Below, piece after piece: positions 1-6,199 of a stretch of DNA of 7,026 nucleotides. A program made the translations under genes and the position numbers. Source of the stretch: JADJYF01 sp043782755 (GTDB lineage: Bacteria > Pseudomonadota > Gammaproteobacteria > Ga0077536); the NCBI GenBank assembly GCA_043782755.1, contig JAYWAC010000048.1:1-7026 (forward strand), given 5' to 3'. Below the pieces are notes generated by a model. The model searched no databases, had not been told where the DNA came from, and worked only from the letters and a program-made list of their open reading frames with translations. Every line of letters starts with the position of its first letter. The first letter of the stretch is position 1.

Positions 1-148
1 TGTTGTTTTAACTCCGAAACGACCCGAGATCGATAAGCCGATTCAGAGCATTGGAAAGCGATTGATTGATTTTAGGATACGGTGCCGAATGGCTGGAGAC
101 TGGGCGGTGACGCACGTCGACACGCTGATGCGAATCGAAAGAGATGCA

Positions 149-164
149 CGAAAACGAGTTTTCG
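149..164. repeat. Short A/T-rich palindromic hairpin
   Basis: CGAAAA and TTTTCG are perfect inverted repeats around a CGAG loop (149-164). The stem is A/T-rich and no further T-run follows on either strand, so it is a poor terminator. If the minus-strand RNA candidate is real, this hairpin would lie about 205-220 bases from its start and could mark a processing or end point. Confidence 0.3.
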
Positions 165-239
165 GCCAATGGTGATCCACCCCTCAGGTCGCACTCGCCG
201 CCGTAGGTCGGAAGGAACACCGGCCTTGGGCGATGCGTA

Positions 240-315
240 CGACAGTTCGCGATACTTTGTCGCTCCGCACCTCGCGGTACGGTTCGCGTTCTCGTCTCCA
301 CACCACCCGACGAGA
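240..315 (-). ncRNA. Run of three hairpins, possible structured RNA
   Basis: Three adjacent stems can be drawn. The first is TCTCGTC/GACGAGA at 290-296 and 309-315, 7 bp with a 12-base loop. The second is at 265-282 and reads on the minus strand CCGUACC-GCGA-GGUGCGG: seven pairs including one G-U, closed by a GNRA-type tetraloop. The third is CGACA/TGTCG at 240-244 and 258-262, 5 bp. The middle stem pairs fully only as minus-strand RNA; on the plus strand the wobble becomes a C-A mismatch. Together with the leftward promoter this suggests, but does not prove, a minus-strand structured RNA. The family is not recognised and the 3' end is not defined. Confidence 0.25.
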
Positions 316-331
316 CGCGGCTTTATTCTTG

Positions 332-370
332 AACATGAGCCTTGCACGATGCACGGTCGAAGCTCATGTT
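332..370 (-). repeat. 9-bp inverted repeat at predicted transcript 5' end
   Basis: AACATGAGC (332-340) and GCTCATGTT (362-370) are perfect inverted repeats separated by 21 bases. On the minus strand the first arm begins at 370, which is almost exactly the transcription start predicted from the TATAAT at 383-378. The RNA would therefore begin with a nearly blunt 9-bp stem. It could equally be an operator overlapping the start site, or a weak terminator for the minus-strand gene at 456-875. It lacks the T-run of a factor-independent terminator in either direction. Confidence 0.5.
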
Positions 371-377
371 GCGCCTA

Positions 378-405
378 ATTATAGGGATATTTTCCTAGGC
401 GGCAA
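378..405 (-). promoter_or_regulatory. Candidate sigma-70 promoter reading leftward
   Basis: Read on the minus strand, TTGCCG (405-400) and a perfect TATAAT (383-378) are separated by 16 bases. The predicted start is near 370-372. It points away from the small exported-protein gene at 456-875 and into the gene-free flank, where no credible protein gene lies. This is why an RNA gene is worth considering. The -10 match is perfect and the -35 match is 4 of 6. No transcript evidence is available. Confidence 0.45.
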
Positions 406-455
406 CCGCTTTGACGGCGCCTGCACCAACCCTGAAAGCGCTCGTCGAGAGCCCC

Positions 456-875
456 TTATTGGGTCGCGGGATGCGGCGTTTCGACCCCTGCCGGCGTGAC
501 CGGCGGAGCGGCTTGCACAGCCTCAGGTTGTTTGGGCTTCTTGCCGATAAAACAACGTTTCCTGGCATCGACGCGCGCTTGTTCGAGTTGGCCTACGACC
601 TTCTTGGCGCGCTCACTGTCGCGGAACACGCCACCCTTTTCGCCCGGCATGCGTTTGTAAATTTCAAAGGTGCGCGCCTCGGTGAAGTCGTCGAACGGCA
701 TCTGTTCGGCGATGATGTCGATCTCGCAGGCGCAGGCATAAAGATTGTCGACGGTTTGTCCGCCGTTGGTCCGCATGCAGGTCAGCACGTGGTCGACGCG
801 CTCAAGCGTTGGATAATCATTGGCGGCGGCCGCTAGTGGCAAGGCAAGCGCTAAGATGCTCAACATATTTTTCAT
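456..875 (-). CDS. Small exported four-cysteine protein, unknown function
   Basis: This 139-residue protein is not assigned to a named family. Residues 1-18 form a typical Sec signal peptide (Lys2, hydrophobic core, Ala-rich end), with cleavage likely after the AAAA run just before Asn19. The mature part holds four cysteines (Cys33, Cys48, Cys50 in a CAC motif, Cys108), consistent with two periplasmic disulfides. The middle is charged and helical. The last 25 or so residues are Pro/Ala/Thr-rich and probably disordered. A GGAG motif 8 bases upstream supports the ATG at 875. The gene diverges from the O-ligase-like gene at 1020 across 144 bases. From memory, similar small secreted proteins occur near quinoprotein dehydrogenase genes in beta-proteobacteria, but I cannot verify this. 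The call as a real exported protein is firm; its role is unknown. Confidence 0.8.
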   Translation of the reverse strand: MKNMLSILALALPLAAAANDYPTLERVDHVLTCMRTNGGQTVDNLYACACEIDIIAEQMPFDDFTEARTFEIYKRMPGEKGGVFRDSERAKKVVGQLEQARVDARKRCFIGKKPKQPEAVQAAPPVTPAGVETPHPATQ

Positions 876-883
876 GGCGATAG

Positions 884-887
884 CTCC
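884..887 (-). promoter_or_regulatory. Shine-Dalgarno site for the small exported protein
   Basis: On the minus strand GGAG ends 8 bases before the ATG at 875-873. This is good spacing and decides the start that gives a complete signal peptide. Confidence 0.7.
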
Positions 888-897
888 GGTTGACTTA

Positions 898-928
898 TGT
901 TATCAGGCCGCTAGCCGGGGAGATAACA
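898..928. promoter_or_regulatory. Dyad in divergent promoter region
   Basis: TGTTATC (898-904) and GATAACA (922-928) are perfect 7-bp inverted repeats with a 17-base spacer. They lie between the divergently transcribed genes at 875 (minus) and 1020 (plus). The half-sites are 24 bases centre to centre, compatible with a dimeric regulator contacting well-separated half-sites, or with an RNA hairpin in a leader. A TTGACT -35-like hexamer (890-895) sits just left of it on the plus strand, but no convincing -10 follows at the usual spacing. The regulator is unknown. Confidence 0.4.
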
Positions 929-1004
929 GCGCGCACTCTGGTCAAGTGTCGCGCATGACGGCGCACACGAGAGTCTCAGGCGATAGCCCGACCATGACCC
1001 GGAA

Positions 1005-1009
1005 CGGAG
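1005..1009 (+). promoter_or_regulatory. Shine-Dalgarno-like CGGAG for the O-ligase gene
   Basis: CGGAG ends 10 bases before the ATG at 1020. The spacing is slightly long, but it is the best match near this start and favours the 441-residue reading. Confidence 0.5.
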
Positions 1010-1019
1010 TCTCACACCG

Positions 1020-2345
1020 ATGTCTTTCACGGGAATAGCCTTTGTCGCGGCCTACCTATACGGCCTGTTAAAAACATTCACCACTGATCCGCGCTGGGGT
1101 TTTTATACTTATCTTGGCGCGTTCTACCTGCATCCGCCAATGCGTTGGTGGGGCGCCGGACTACCCGATCTACGCTGGTCCTTGACCGCCGCCGTCGCGA
1201 CCTTGCTTGCGTTGCCGAGTTCAAAGACCGCCGGTAACGCCACACCTTGGTTCTCACACGCCGTCACCAAGCTGGCGGTGCTCTACGTATTGTGGATGTG
1301 GATACAGTGGCCGTGGGCCACTGCGCGTCATTTCGACGGCCTCATACTGTTCACGAAGTACATCGTGCTGCTCTACCTCATCTATCGTCTGGTGCGCGAC
1401 GAACGCGGCTTGGTCGGGTTTGCCTACGCCCACGTCGCAGGGTGCTTCTATTTCGGTGTGCTTGCCTATCAAGCAACCGGCGGTGGGCGCCTGGAAGGTG
1501 TCGGCGGTCCGGGGGTCAGCGACTCCAATACGCTCGGCATGCATCTGTCTACCGGCCTCATCTTCGCCGGCTCATTGATCCTCACGCAGCGCGGCTGGCG
1601 ACAATGGTTGGTGATCCTGGCCGTGCCGTTGATCGCCAATGGCGTGATTCAGACAGAGAGTCGTGGCGCCTTCCTCGGCGCGGCCTGCGGTGGACTGACC
1701 TATTTGTATCTCGCGCCCAAGATCCACCGCAAAATCGTTGTCCTGCTCGGGGTGGTGTCACTGTGCTCCCTGCTTGCCTATACCCCGATCGAATACTGGC
1801 AGCGCATCAGCACCATCACCCAGGCCGCCAAGGACGAAGATCAGGCGGATATGAGCGCGCGTTCACGGCTGGTGATCGTCAAAGCCCAGTGGCAAATGTT
1901 CCTTGATCATCCTTTCGGTCTCGGTTTCGATACGACCACGGAACTCAGCAGCTACTACCTCGATCCCACTTGGCTGACCGCTCAGGGCGGGCGCGCATCG
2001 CACAATACTCTGATGACCGTGGTGACCGATCAAGGTATTCCCGGCATCATCCTCGCGTTTTGCGGCTTGCTGGCGGTTTCGAAACTCGGCCTGCGCGCCA
2101 AGCGCATCGTGCAATCAGGGCAACACATCGTGCTAGCGTCGATGATTGCCGCCATCTGCGGATCGCTGGTGGTCGCATTCGTATCCGGCATGTTTGCCAA
2201 TTACATGAAAGCCGAGGCGCAGCTATGGTGTCTCGGATTGCTGCTTGCCAGCCTGCAGATTGGGCAGAGTTTTGTGCCCAAACCTCGCGCGCGTACCCAC
2301 ACAGGCCAGGGACATTCGGATGTGGTCCTGAACAACTCGTCTTGA
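1020..2345 (+). CDS. O-antigen ligase-like protein, exosortase A-associated type
   Basis: This is a 441-residue integral membrane protein with about 12 hydrophobic segments (roughly 3-20, 26-40, 51-66, 82-100, 106-124, 130-151, 171-188, 196-212, 218-232, 238-256, 339-356, 370-396, 398-415). A large hydrophilic loop at about 257-338 precedes the last segments. This is the Wzy_C/WaaL architecture: polytopic glycan ligases or polymerases that use undecaprenyl-linked glycans at the periplasmic face. Conserved-looking residues are Arg215 in TESRG before the loop, the HPFGLGFDT stretch inside it, and His328 in ASHN at its end, matching the Arg and His important in known O-ligases. The N-terminus (DPRWGFYTYLGAFYLHPP) resembles the family annotated as exosortase A-associated O-glycosylation ligase. 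It could transfer glycan to protein or lipid, or polymerise exopolysaccharide; the acceptor cannot be read from sequence. Confidence 0.82.
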   Translation: MSFTGIAFVAAYLYGLLKTFTTDPRWGFYTYLGAFYLHPPMRWWGAGLPDLRWSLTAAVATLLALPSSKTAGNATPWFSHAVTKLAVLYVLWMWIQWPWATARHFDGLILFTKYIVLLYLIYRLVRDERGLVGFAYAHVAGCFYFGVLAYQATGGGRLEGVGGPGVSDSNTLGMHLSTGLIFAGSLILTQRGWRQWLVILAVPLIANGVIQTESRGAFLGAACGGLTYLYLAPKIHRKIVVLLGVVSLCSLLAYTPIEYWQRISTITQAAKDEDQADMSARSRLVIVKAQWQMFLDHPFGLGFDTTTELSSYYLDPTWLTAQGGRASHNTLMTVVTDQGIPGIILAFCGLLAVSKLGLRAKRIVQSGQHIVLASMIAAICGSLVVAFVSGMFANYMKAEAQLWCLGLLLASLQIGQSFVPKPRARTHTGQGHSDVVLNNSS

Positions 2346-2601
2346 CGAGCATGCAAGCGCACTCTTTGTCGTAGCAAATAGTAGCCATGCGGATTGTATT
2401 TTCGCCGGCCGGCGCCGCCATTACATGTAGATGTGTGGCGTGCAGCCGGTTCGTGATCGATTTCCTGGCGGCCGCGCGCGCAAGTATGTAACAGTGGCCA
2501 GGCAGGTGTGCTAGAGAAACACATGCCATTTCGAGTGTCTTCGATGGCATCGAAAATCGAGCTTCCACACGGACCAATTCAAGCAATAGCTGTGGTGAAC
2601 C
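2346..2601. other. 256-bp spacer before galE
   Basis: The spacer between the O-ligase-like gene and galE holds no supported gene. It contains a perfect 12-bp GC palindrome (CGCCGGCCGGCG, 2403-2414), an alternating CG run at 2473-2481, and nested inverted repeats at 2523-2554. I see no convincing -35/-10 pair and no terminator with a T-run. Its length suggests galE and the protease form their own transcription unit rather than being tightly co-translated with the upstream gene. Confidence 0.5.
2523..2554. repeat. Overlapping inverted repeats upstream of galE
   Basis: ATGCCAT (2523-2529) is the inverse of ATGGCAT (2544-2550), 14 bases apart. The right arm is also the centre of a second hairpin, TTCGAT-GGC-ATCGAA (2540-2554), a 6-bp stem with a 3-base loop. 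The two structures share bases and cannot form together. The site ends 47 bases before the galE start. It could be an operator or a leader RNA element; there is no direct evidence for either. Confidence 0.35.
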
Positions 2602-3594
2602 ATGCGCAATAAAATTCTCGTCACAGGTGGGGCTGGCTACATCGGCAGCCATGTCGTCAAGCTGCTGGGCGAAGCCGGACATGCGCCGATTACCCTCGAT
2701 AATCTCAGCAAGGGTCGCGCCGACGCAGTCCTCTACGGGGAATTGGTGGTGGGCGACACCGGCGATCGCGAACTCGTCAGCCGCGTATTACGCGAATACG
2801 CCATCGATACGGTCCTGCACTTCGCGGCATTCACCATCGTGCCGGAATCAGTCAGCAATCCACTCAAGTACTACGGCAACAACACCTGCTGCACGCGCAA
2901 CCTGCTCGAATGCTGCGTGGAAGCAGGTATACAGCAATTCGTGTTTTCCTCGACCGCTGCGGTCTATGGCATGGCCGGCGACGGGGTCTGCGCGGAAGAT
3001 ACTGTGATCCAGCCCATCAATCCCTACGGGCAGTCCAAGCTCATGAGTGAAATGATGCTGCGCGACGCGGGTGTGGCCCATGGTCTGCGCTCAGTAATCC
3101 TGCGCTATTTCAACGTCGCCGGCAGCGATCCCGACGGCCGCATTGGTCAGTCAACTCCTGACTCGACCCTACTCATCAAGGTTGCGGTCGAGGCAGCCCT
3201 TGGCAAGCGTGAAAATTTATACATCTACGGCACCGATTACCCGACTAAGGACGGCACCGGCGTGCGCGATTACATCCACGTCACCGACCTCGCGGCGGCC
3301 CATCTGAAAGCACTGGAATATTTGAACGCGGGCGGCGCATCCACCACTTTGAACTGCGGTTACGGCCACGGCTATAGCGTGCGCGAGGTGCTCGACGAGG
3401 TCGCCCGCGCCGCGCAGTGCGCGTTGCCTATCGTCGAGAGCGCGCGCCGGGCCGGCGATCCGCCGCTGCTGATCGCCCAGGCCGAGCGCATCCGGCAGGT
3501 GCTTGGTTGGTCCCCGCGCTACGATGATCTCGGCGTGATCGTCGACAGTGCCTTGGCCTGGGAACGGCATTTGCTCGCGGCGGTGAAATCGTGA
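2602..3594 (+). CDS. galE: UDP-glucose 4-epimerase
   Basis: At 330 residues this is a full-length extended short-chain dehydrogenase fold enzyme that interconverts UDP-glucose and UDP-galactose in the cytoplasm with bound NAD. The NAD-binding glycine motif GGAGYIGSH is at 9-17. FSSTAAVYG (115-123) carries the Ser/Thr of the active site. Tyr142 and Lys146 in NPYGQSK are the catalytic YxxxK pair. RYFNVAGSDPDGRIGQST and DGTGVRDYIHVTDLA are GalE hallmarks. The residue that by my recalled alignment matches the E. coli gatekeeper Tyr299 is Leu290 here (GDPPLLIA), as in ExoB-like epimerases, so N-acetylated sugars cannot be excluded as substrates. No strong ribosome site is seen; the ATG is chosen because the NAD motif follows directly. 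Its end overlaps the protease gene by GTGA. In this context it probably feeds surface polysaccharide synthesis. Confidence 0.95.
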   Translation: MRNKILVTGGAGYIGSHVVKLLGEAGHAPITLDNLSKGRADAVLYGELVVGDTGDRELVSRVLREYAIDTVLHFAAFTIVPESVSNPLKYYGNNTCCTRNLLECCVEAGIQQFVFSSTAAVYGMAGDGVCAEDTVIQPINPYGQSKLMSEMMLRDAGVAHGLRSVILRYFNVAGSDPDGRIGQSTPDSTLLIKVAVEAALGKRENLYIYGTDYPTKDGTGVRDYIHVTDLAAAHLKALEYLNAGGASTTLNCGYGHGYSVREVLDEVARAAQCALPIVESARRAGDPPLLIAQAERIRQVLGWSPRYDDLGVIVDSALAWERHLLAAVKS

Positions 3595-4382
3595 ATAAGG
3601 CGCCCGCGATGCGTATCGGCCTGCGATCGCTTGTGCTTGCCGTGTTGCTGAGCTGCGGTACACCGCCCCAGGCAGCGACCCCGTTTGCCGATATCGTCGA
3701 CCAGGTCCGGCCTGCGGTCGTCGGCGTGGGGACCATCGATAATCTGCGCAGCCCGCCGGCGCGCATGTACGGCACCGGCTTCGTGGTGGACAAGGGTAAT
3801 CTCGTCGCGACCAATCTGCATGTGGTCGAAGCGCAGCTCGACGGCCGACACAAAGAGCACCTGGTGGTATTCGTCGGGCGCGGCCCGCAAGCGGATAGCA
3901 GAAACGTCGAAGTGGCCGCGACCGATCGCATGCATGACCTCGTTCTATTGCGTTTCGAGGGTGCGCCGCTGCCGACATTGCATCTGGCCGCCGAACCGGC
4001 GGTGCGCGAAGGCAATGCGGTGGCCTTCACCGGCTTTCCCATCGGCGGTGTGCTTGGGCTCTATCCCGTCACGCATCACGGCATGGTTTCGGCACTGACC
4101 CCGATCGCGACCTCGGCAGCCCGGGCCAGCCAGCTCTCGCGGGAGAAGATCTCCGCGCTGCGCAATCCCTATGAAGTCATTCAACTTGATGCCATCGCCT
4201 ACCCGGGTAACAGTGGCAGCCCGCTGTACCGACGTCGCGACGGTGCGGTGGTCGGCATCATCAATCAAGTGCTGGTGAAGAGCACCAAGGAAGACGTCTT
4301 GCGTGATCCGAGCGCGATAACCTACGCCATTCCAGTGGGGTTTCTCAGTGCACTGCTGTCCACGTTGGCCGACAAACATTGA
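3591..4382 (+). CDS. Exported trypsin-like serine protease, no PDZ domain
   Basis: This protein has 263 residues from the GTG at 3591, or 257 from the ATG at 3609. A signal sequence with Arg8/Arg12 and a hydrophobic core (13-21) is followed by Cys22 in LLSC, a possible lipoprotein box. QAA at 27-29 is an alternative signal peptidase I site. The mature part is a chymotrypsin/HtrA-type fold with a complete triad: His77 (NLHVV), Asp116 (HDLVLL) and Ser208 (GNSGSP). It ends shortly after the protease domain, so the PDZ domains of DegP/DegS are absent. The GTG overlaps the galE stop codon as GTGA, implying translational coupling. An AAGG at 3597-3600, 8 bases before the ATG at 3609, makes that second start the better match to a ribosome site. 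It acts in the periplasm or outer membrane. Its substrate is unknown; envelope glycoprotein or polysaccharide-machinery processing is inference. Confidence 0.9.
   Translation: MNKAPAMRIGLRSLVLAVLLSCGTPPQAATPFADIVDQVRPAVVGVGTIDNLRSPPARMYGTGFVVDKGNLVATNLHVVEAQLDGRHKEHLVVFVGRGPQADSRNVEVAATDRMHDLVLLRFEGAPLPTLHLAAEPAVREGNAVAFTGFPIGGVLGLYPVTHHGMVSALTPIATSAARASQLSREKISALRNPYEVIQLDAIAYPGNSGSPLYRRRDGAVVGIINQVLVKSTKEDVLRDPSAITYAIPVGFLSALLSTLADKH
3597..3600 (+). promoter_or_regulatory. Shine-Dalgarno-like AAGG favouring protease start at 3609
   Basis: AAGG lies 8 bases before the ATG at 3609 and inside the reading frame if the GTG at 3591 is used. Translation from 3609 would remove MNKAPA and start with MRIGLR, a more typical signal-peptide N-terminus. 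Both starts remain possible; the protease domain is unaffected. Confidence 0.45.
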
Positions 4383-4596
4383 GCCACACGCCGGACAGGC
4401 CCGCGCGCGTCGAACACCCTCGTAATAGGACACGCCACCACGCCAGGTTAGGCAATGCGCACGATACCGCTACAATCGCGACCAGCCCCTCAGGAACAGC
4501 CTGCGCGCGCCGCTATGACTTTCAATGGCTACAAGGTAGCGCCGGCCGGCCTGTGCTTGCGTGAGCTGAGTTAGCCCGCCGAATTGCGAAGACAGC
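4383..4596. other. 214-bp spacer before the ligase-decarboxylase operon
   Basis: No supported gene is present. A 61-codon frame (4379-4564) and a 19-codon ATG frame (4515-4574) lack ribosome sites and family resemblance. The spacer holds a possible -10 at 4471-4476 and a GC-rich palindromic stretch around 4540-4551 that shares the core CGCCGGCCGGC with the palindrome at 2403-2414. The gap separates the galE-protease pair from the downstream operon. Confidence 0.5.
4448..4476 (+). promoter_or_regulatory. Weak candidate promoter for the ligase-decarboxylase genes
   Basis: TACAAT at 4471-4476 matches the -10 consensus at 5 of 6 positions. The hexamer 17 bases upstream, TTAGGC (4448-4453), matches -35 poorly. 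If used, transcription would begin near 4483 and leave a leader of about 115 bases before the ATG at 4597. An activator-dependent or alternative-sigma promoter is equally possible. Confidence 0.3.
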
Positions 4597-6195
4597 ATGG
4601 CCTATCTACTGCACCAGACACTATTCGAAACCGCCGCGCTCCATCCCGAGCAAAGTCTGCTGGCCCACGAAAAACTGGGCGTCTCCAGCGCCGCCCAGTT
4701 CCAGCAGCAGGTCTTGAGTCTGGCGGCGCGCTTGAGCGCCTTGGGTCTCAAGCCCAATGACAGAGTTGCGGTTTTCCTGCCCAAGATCCCGCTGTGCGCC
4801 TACGCGTTCTATGCGGTCAGTTGTGCGGGTGGCGTATTCGTACCGATCAATCCGGTGCTCAAACCTGCCCAAGTCGAGCACATCCTGAATGATTGCGATG
4901 TGCGCATCCTCATCACCGCCCCGGAACGTCTGCAGCACTTGCAGGATGTGTTGCCGGAATGTCGCAACCTGCACCACGTCGTGCTGTCCGATAGCGGCGA
5001 TGTGAGCTTGTCAGGCGCGCTCTCGCACTCGGTATGGACGCCGGCGACGACCGAAGTTGTCGGCTACCAGCCACCGCGCCGTGTCGACAACGACATGGCG
5101 GCGATTCTCTACACCTCCGGCAGTACCGGACGTCCCAAGGGCGTGATCATTTCACATCGCAATATCGTCGACGGTGCGCACAGCGTGTCGGAATACCTCG
5201 CAATCGACGCCGCAGACCGCCTGCTGGCCGTTCTGCCTTTCAGTTTCGACTACGGTCTCAATCAATTGACCAGCGCGGTGTTGAAGGGCGCCACCTGTGT
5301 GTTGTTCGACTACCTGTTGCCCAAGGATGTCATCAAGGCTCTGGTCCGCCATCGCATCACCGGACTCGGCGCCGTGCCACCGCTATGGGCCCAGCTCGCG
5401 CCATTGGAATGGCCAGAGGAAGTGCGCAGCTTGCTGCGCTATATCACCAACTCCGGCGGCGCGATGCCCGACGGCGTGTTGGCACGGCTGCGCGACAAGC
5501 TGCCCACCACCACGCCGTTCATGATGTATGGGCTGACAGAAGCCTTCCGCTCGACGTTTCTGCCACCGGACAAGCTCGACGAACGCCGCGGCTCGATGGG
5601 CAAGGCCATTCCCAATGCTGAAATCATGGTGGTGCGTCCCGACGGAACGCCCTGTGTCGCCAATGAACCCGGCGAACTCGTACACCGTGGCGCGCTGGTG
5701 TCGCTCGGCTATTGGAACGATGTCGAGCGCACCGCGACGCGCTTCAAGCCAGCGCCCGGTCAACCCACCGGCATACCGCTGCAGGAAATGGCGGTGTGGT
5801 CGGGCGACACGGTGCGCATGGACGAAGAAGGGTATCTGTACTTTGTCGGGCGCAGCGACGGCATGATCAAAACCTCAGGTTATCGCGTCAGTCCGGAAGA
5901 GATCGAAGAAATAGTCTACGCCCAGGGCGGTGTGGAAACGGTGGCCGCAGTTGGCCTGCCGCACGCCGATCTCGGACAGGCTATTGCGCTTGTGATCCGC
6001 CCGCTGCCCGATCATTCCCTCGTCGAGGCAGACATCCTCGCCGCCTGTCGTCGCTCGCTGGCGGGCTACATGGTGCCGCAACGCGTGATCTTCCGCGACG
6101 ACATGCCGCAGAATCCGAACGGCAAGATCAACCGCCCGCAGCTCGCGAGCGAGTATGCAGAACTGTTCTCCACCAACACCGCGACAGACTCGTAA
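4597..6195 (+). CDS. AMP-forming acyl-CoA ligase, exosortase A-associated type
   Basis: This 532-residue cytoplasmic enzyme is a full-length member of the adenylate-forming (ANL) superfamily: it activates a carboxylate with ATP and passes it to CoA or a carrier-protein thiol. Core motifs are all present: YTSGSTGRPKG at 172-182 (ATP P-loop), MMYGLTE at 309-315, WSGD ending at Asp404 (ribose contact), GRSDGMIKTSGYRV at 418-431 (hinge and domain swivel) and NPNGKINR with catalytic Lys510. No carrier or condensation domain is fused. Overall sequence character and the decarboxylase 4 bases downstream match the pair annotated in exosortase A loci. The substrate is not established; it could be a fatty, amino or hydroxy acid. 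A weak GAAG lies 5 bases before the start. A generic fatty-acyl-CoA ligase is the alternative if the context assignment fails. Confidence 0.9.
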   Translation: MAYLLHQTLFETAALHPEQSLLAHEKLGVSSAAQFQQQVLSLAARLSALGLKPNDRVAVFLPKIPLCAYAFYAVSCAGGVFVPINPVLKPAQVEHILNDCDVRILITAPERLQHLQDVLPECRNLHHVVLSDSGDVSLSGALSHSVWTPATTEVVGYQPPRRVDNDMAAILYTSGSTGRPKGVIISHRNIVDGAHSVSEYLAIDAADRLLAVLPFSFDYGLNQLTSAVLKGATCVLFDYLLPKDVIKALVRHRITGLGAVPPLWAQLAPLEWPEEVRSLLRYITNSGGAMPDGVLARLRDKLPTTTPFMMYGLTEAFRSTFLPPDKLDERRGSMGKAIPNAEIMVVRPDGTPCVANEPGELVHRGALVSLGYWNDVERTATRFKPAPGQPTGIPLQEMAVWSGDTVRMDEEGYLYFVGRSDGMIKTSGYRVSPEEIEEIVYAQGGVETVAAVGLPHADLGQAIALVIRPLPDHSLVEADILAACRRSLAGYMVPQRVIFRDDMPQNPNGKINRPQLASEYAELFSTNTATDS

Positions 6196-6199
6196 ACCC

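Larger units (their letters stand above)
1..455. other. Gene-free left flank with several hairpins
   Basis: I find no convincing protein gene here. Open frames exist on both strands (for example a 97-codon frame on the minus strand at 8-301 and a 98-codon frame on the plus strand at 82-378). They overlap each other, have no good ribosome binding site, and encode Arg/Ser/Pro/His-rich strings without domain character. The stretch does contain a minus-strand promoter-like pair (378-405) and inverted repeats at 332-370, 290-315, 265-282, 240-262 and 149-164. A tandem GATT triplet lies at 60-71. No tRNA or rRNA was recognised. It may be a regulatory or RNA-encoding spacer, or simply the far end of a neighbouring locus. 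Confidence 0.6.

Noticed and set aside
170..190. Minus-strand GGGGTGGATCACC resembles the 3' end of 16S rRNA.
   Set aside because: The match stops after about 10 bases, the anti-Shine-Dalgarno CCTCC does not follow, and no rRNA-like sequence precedes it.
175..235. Plus-strand AGGTCGGAAGGAACACC resembles the signal recognition particle RNA tip.
   Set aside because: One C of the closing stem is missing, the downstream AGCAGCC is absent, and the flanks do not pair into the long SRP hairpin.
411..836. Plus-strand open frame of 141 codons opposite the small exported protein.
   Set aside because: The minus-strand frame has a signal peptide, a ribosome site and patterned cysteines; the plus frame has none of these.
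2403..2414. Perfect palindrome CGCCGGCCGGCG as a terminator for the O-ligase gene.
   Set aside because: It has no loop and no following T-run, and a near-identical GC string recurs at about 4540, as expected in GC-rich DNA.
2047..2682. Minus-strand open frame of 211 codons covering the spacer before galE.
   Set aside because: It overlaps the ends of two confident genes, has no recognisable domain, and its composition is not protein-like.
3217..3978. Long minus-strand open frame of 253 codons opposite galE and the protease.
   Set aside because: It is antisense to two clear genes in GC-rich DNA, is rich in Arg/Ala/His without domain motifs, and is best explained as a codon-bias shadow.
4515..4574. 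19-codon frame (MTFNGYKVAPAGLCLRELS) between the putative promoter and the ligase gene, a possible leader or peptide precursor.
   Set aside because: There is no ribosome site, no regulatory codon run, and no hairpin or terminator after it; its length is expected by chance.
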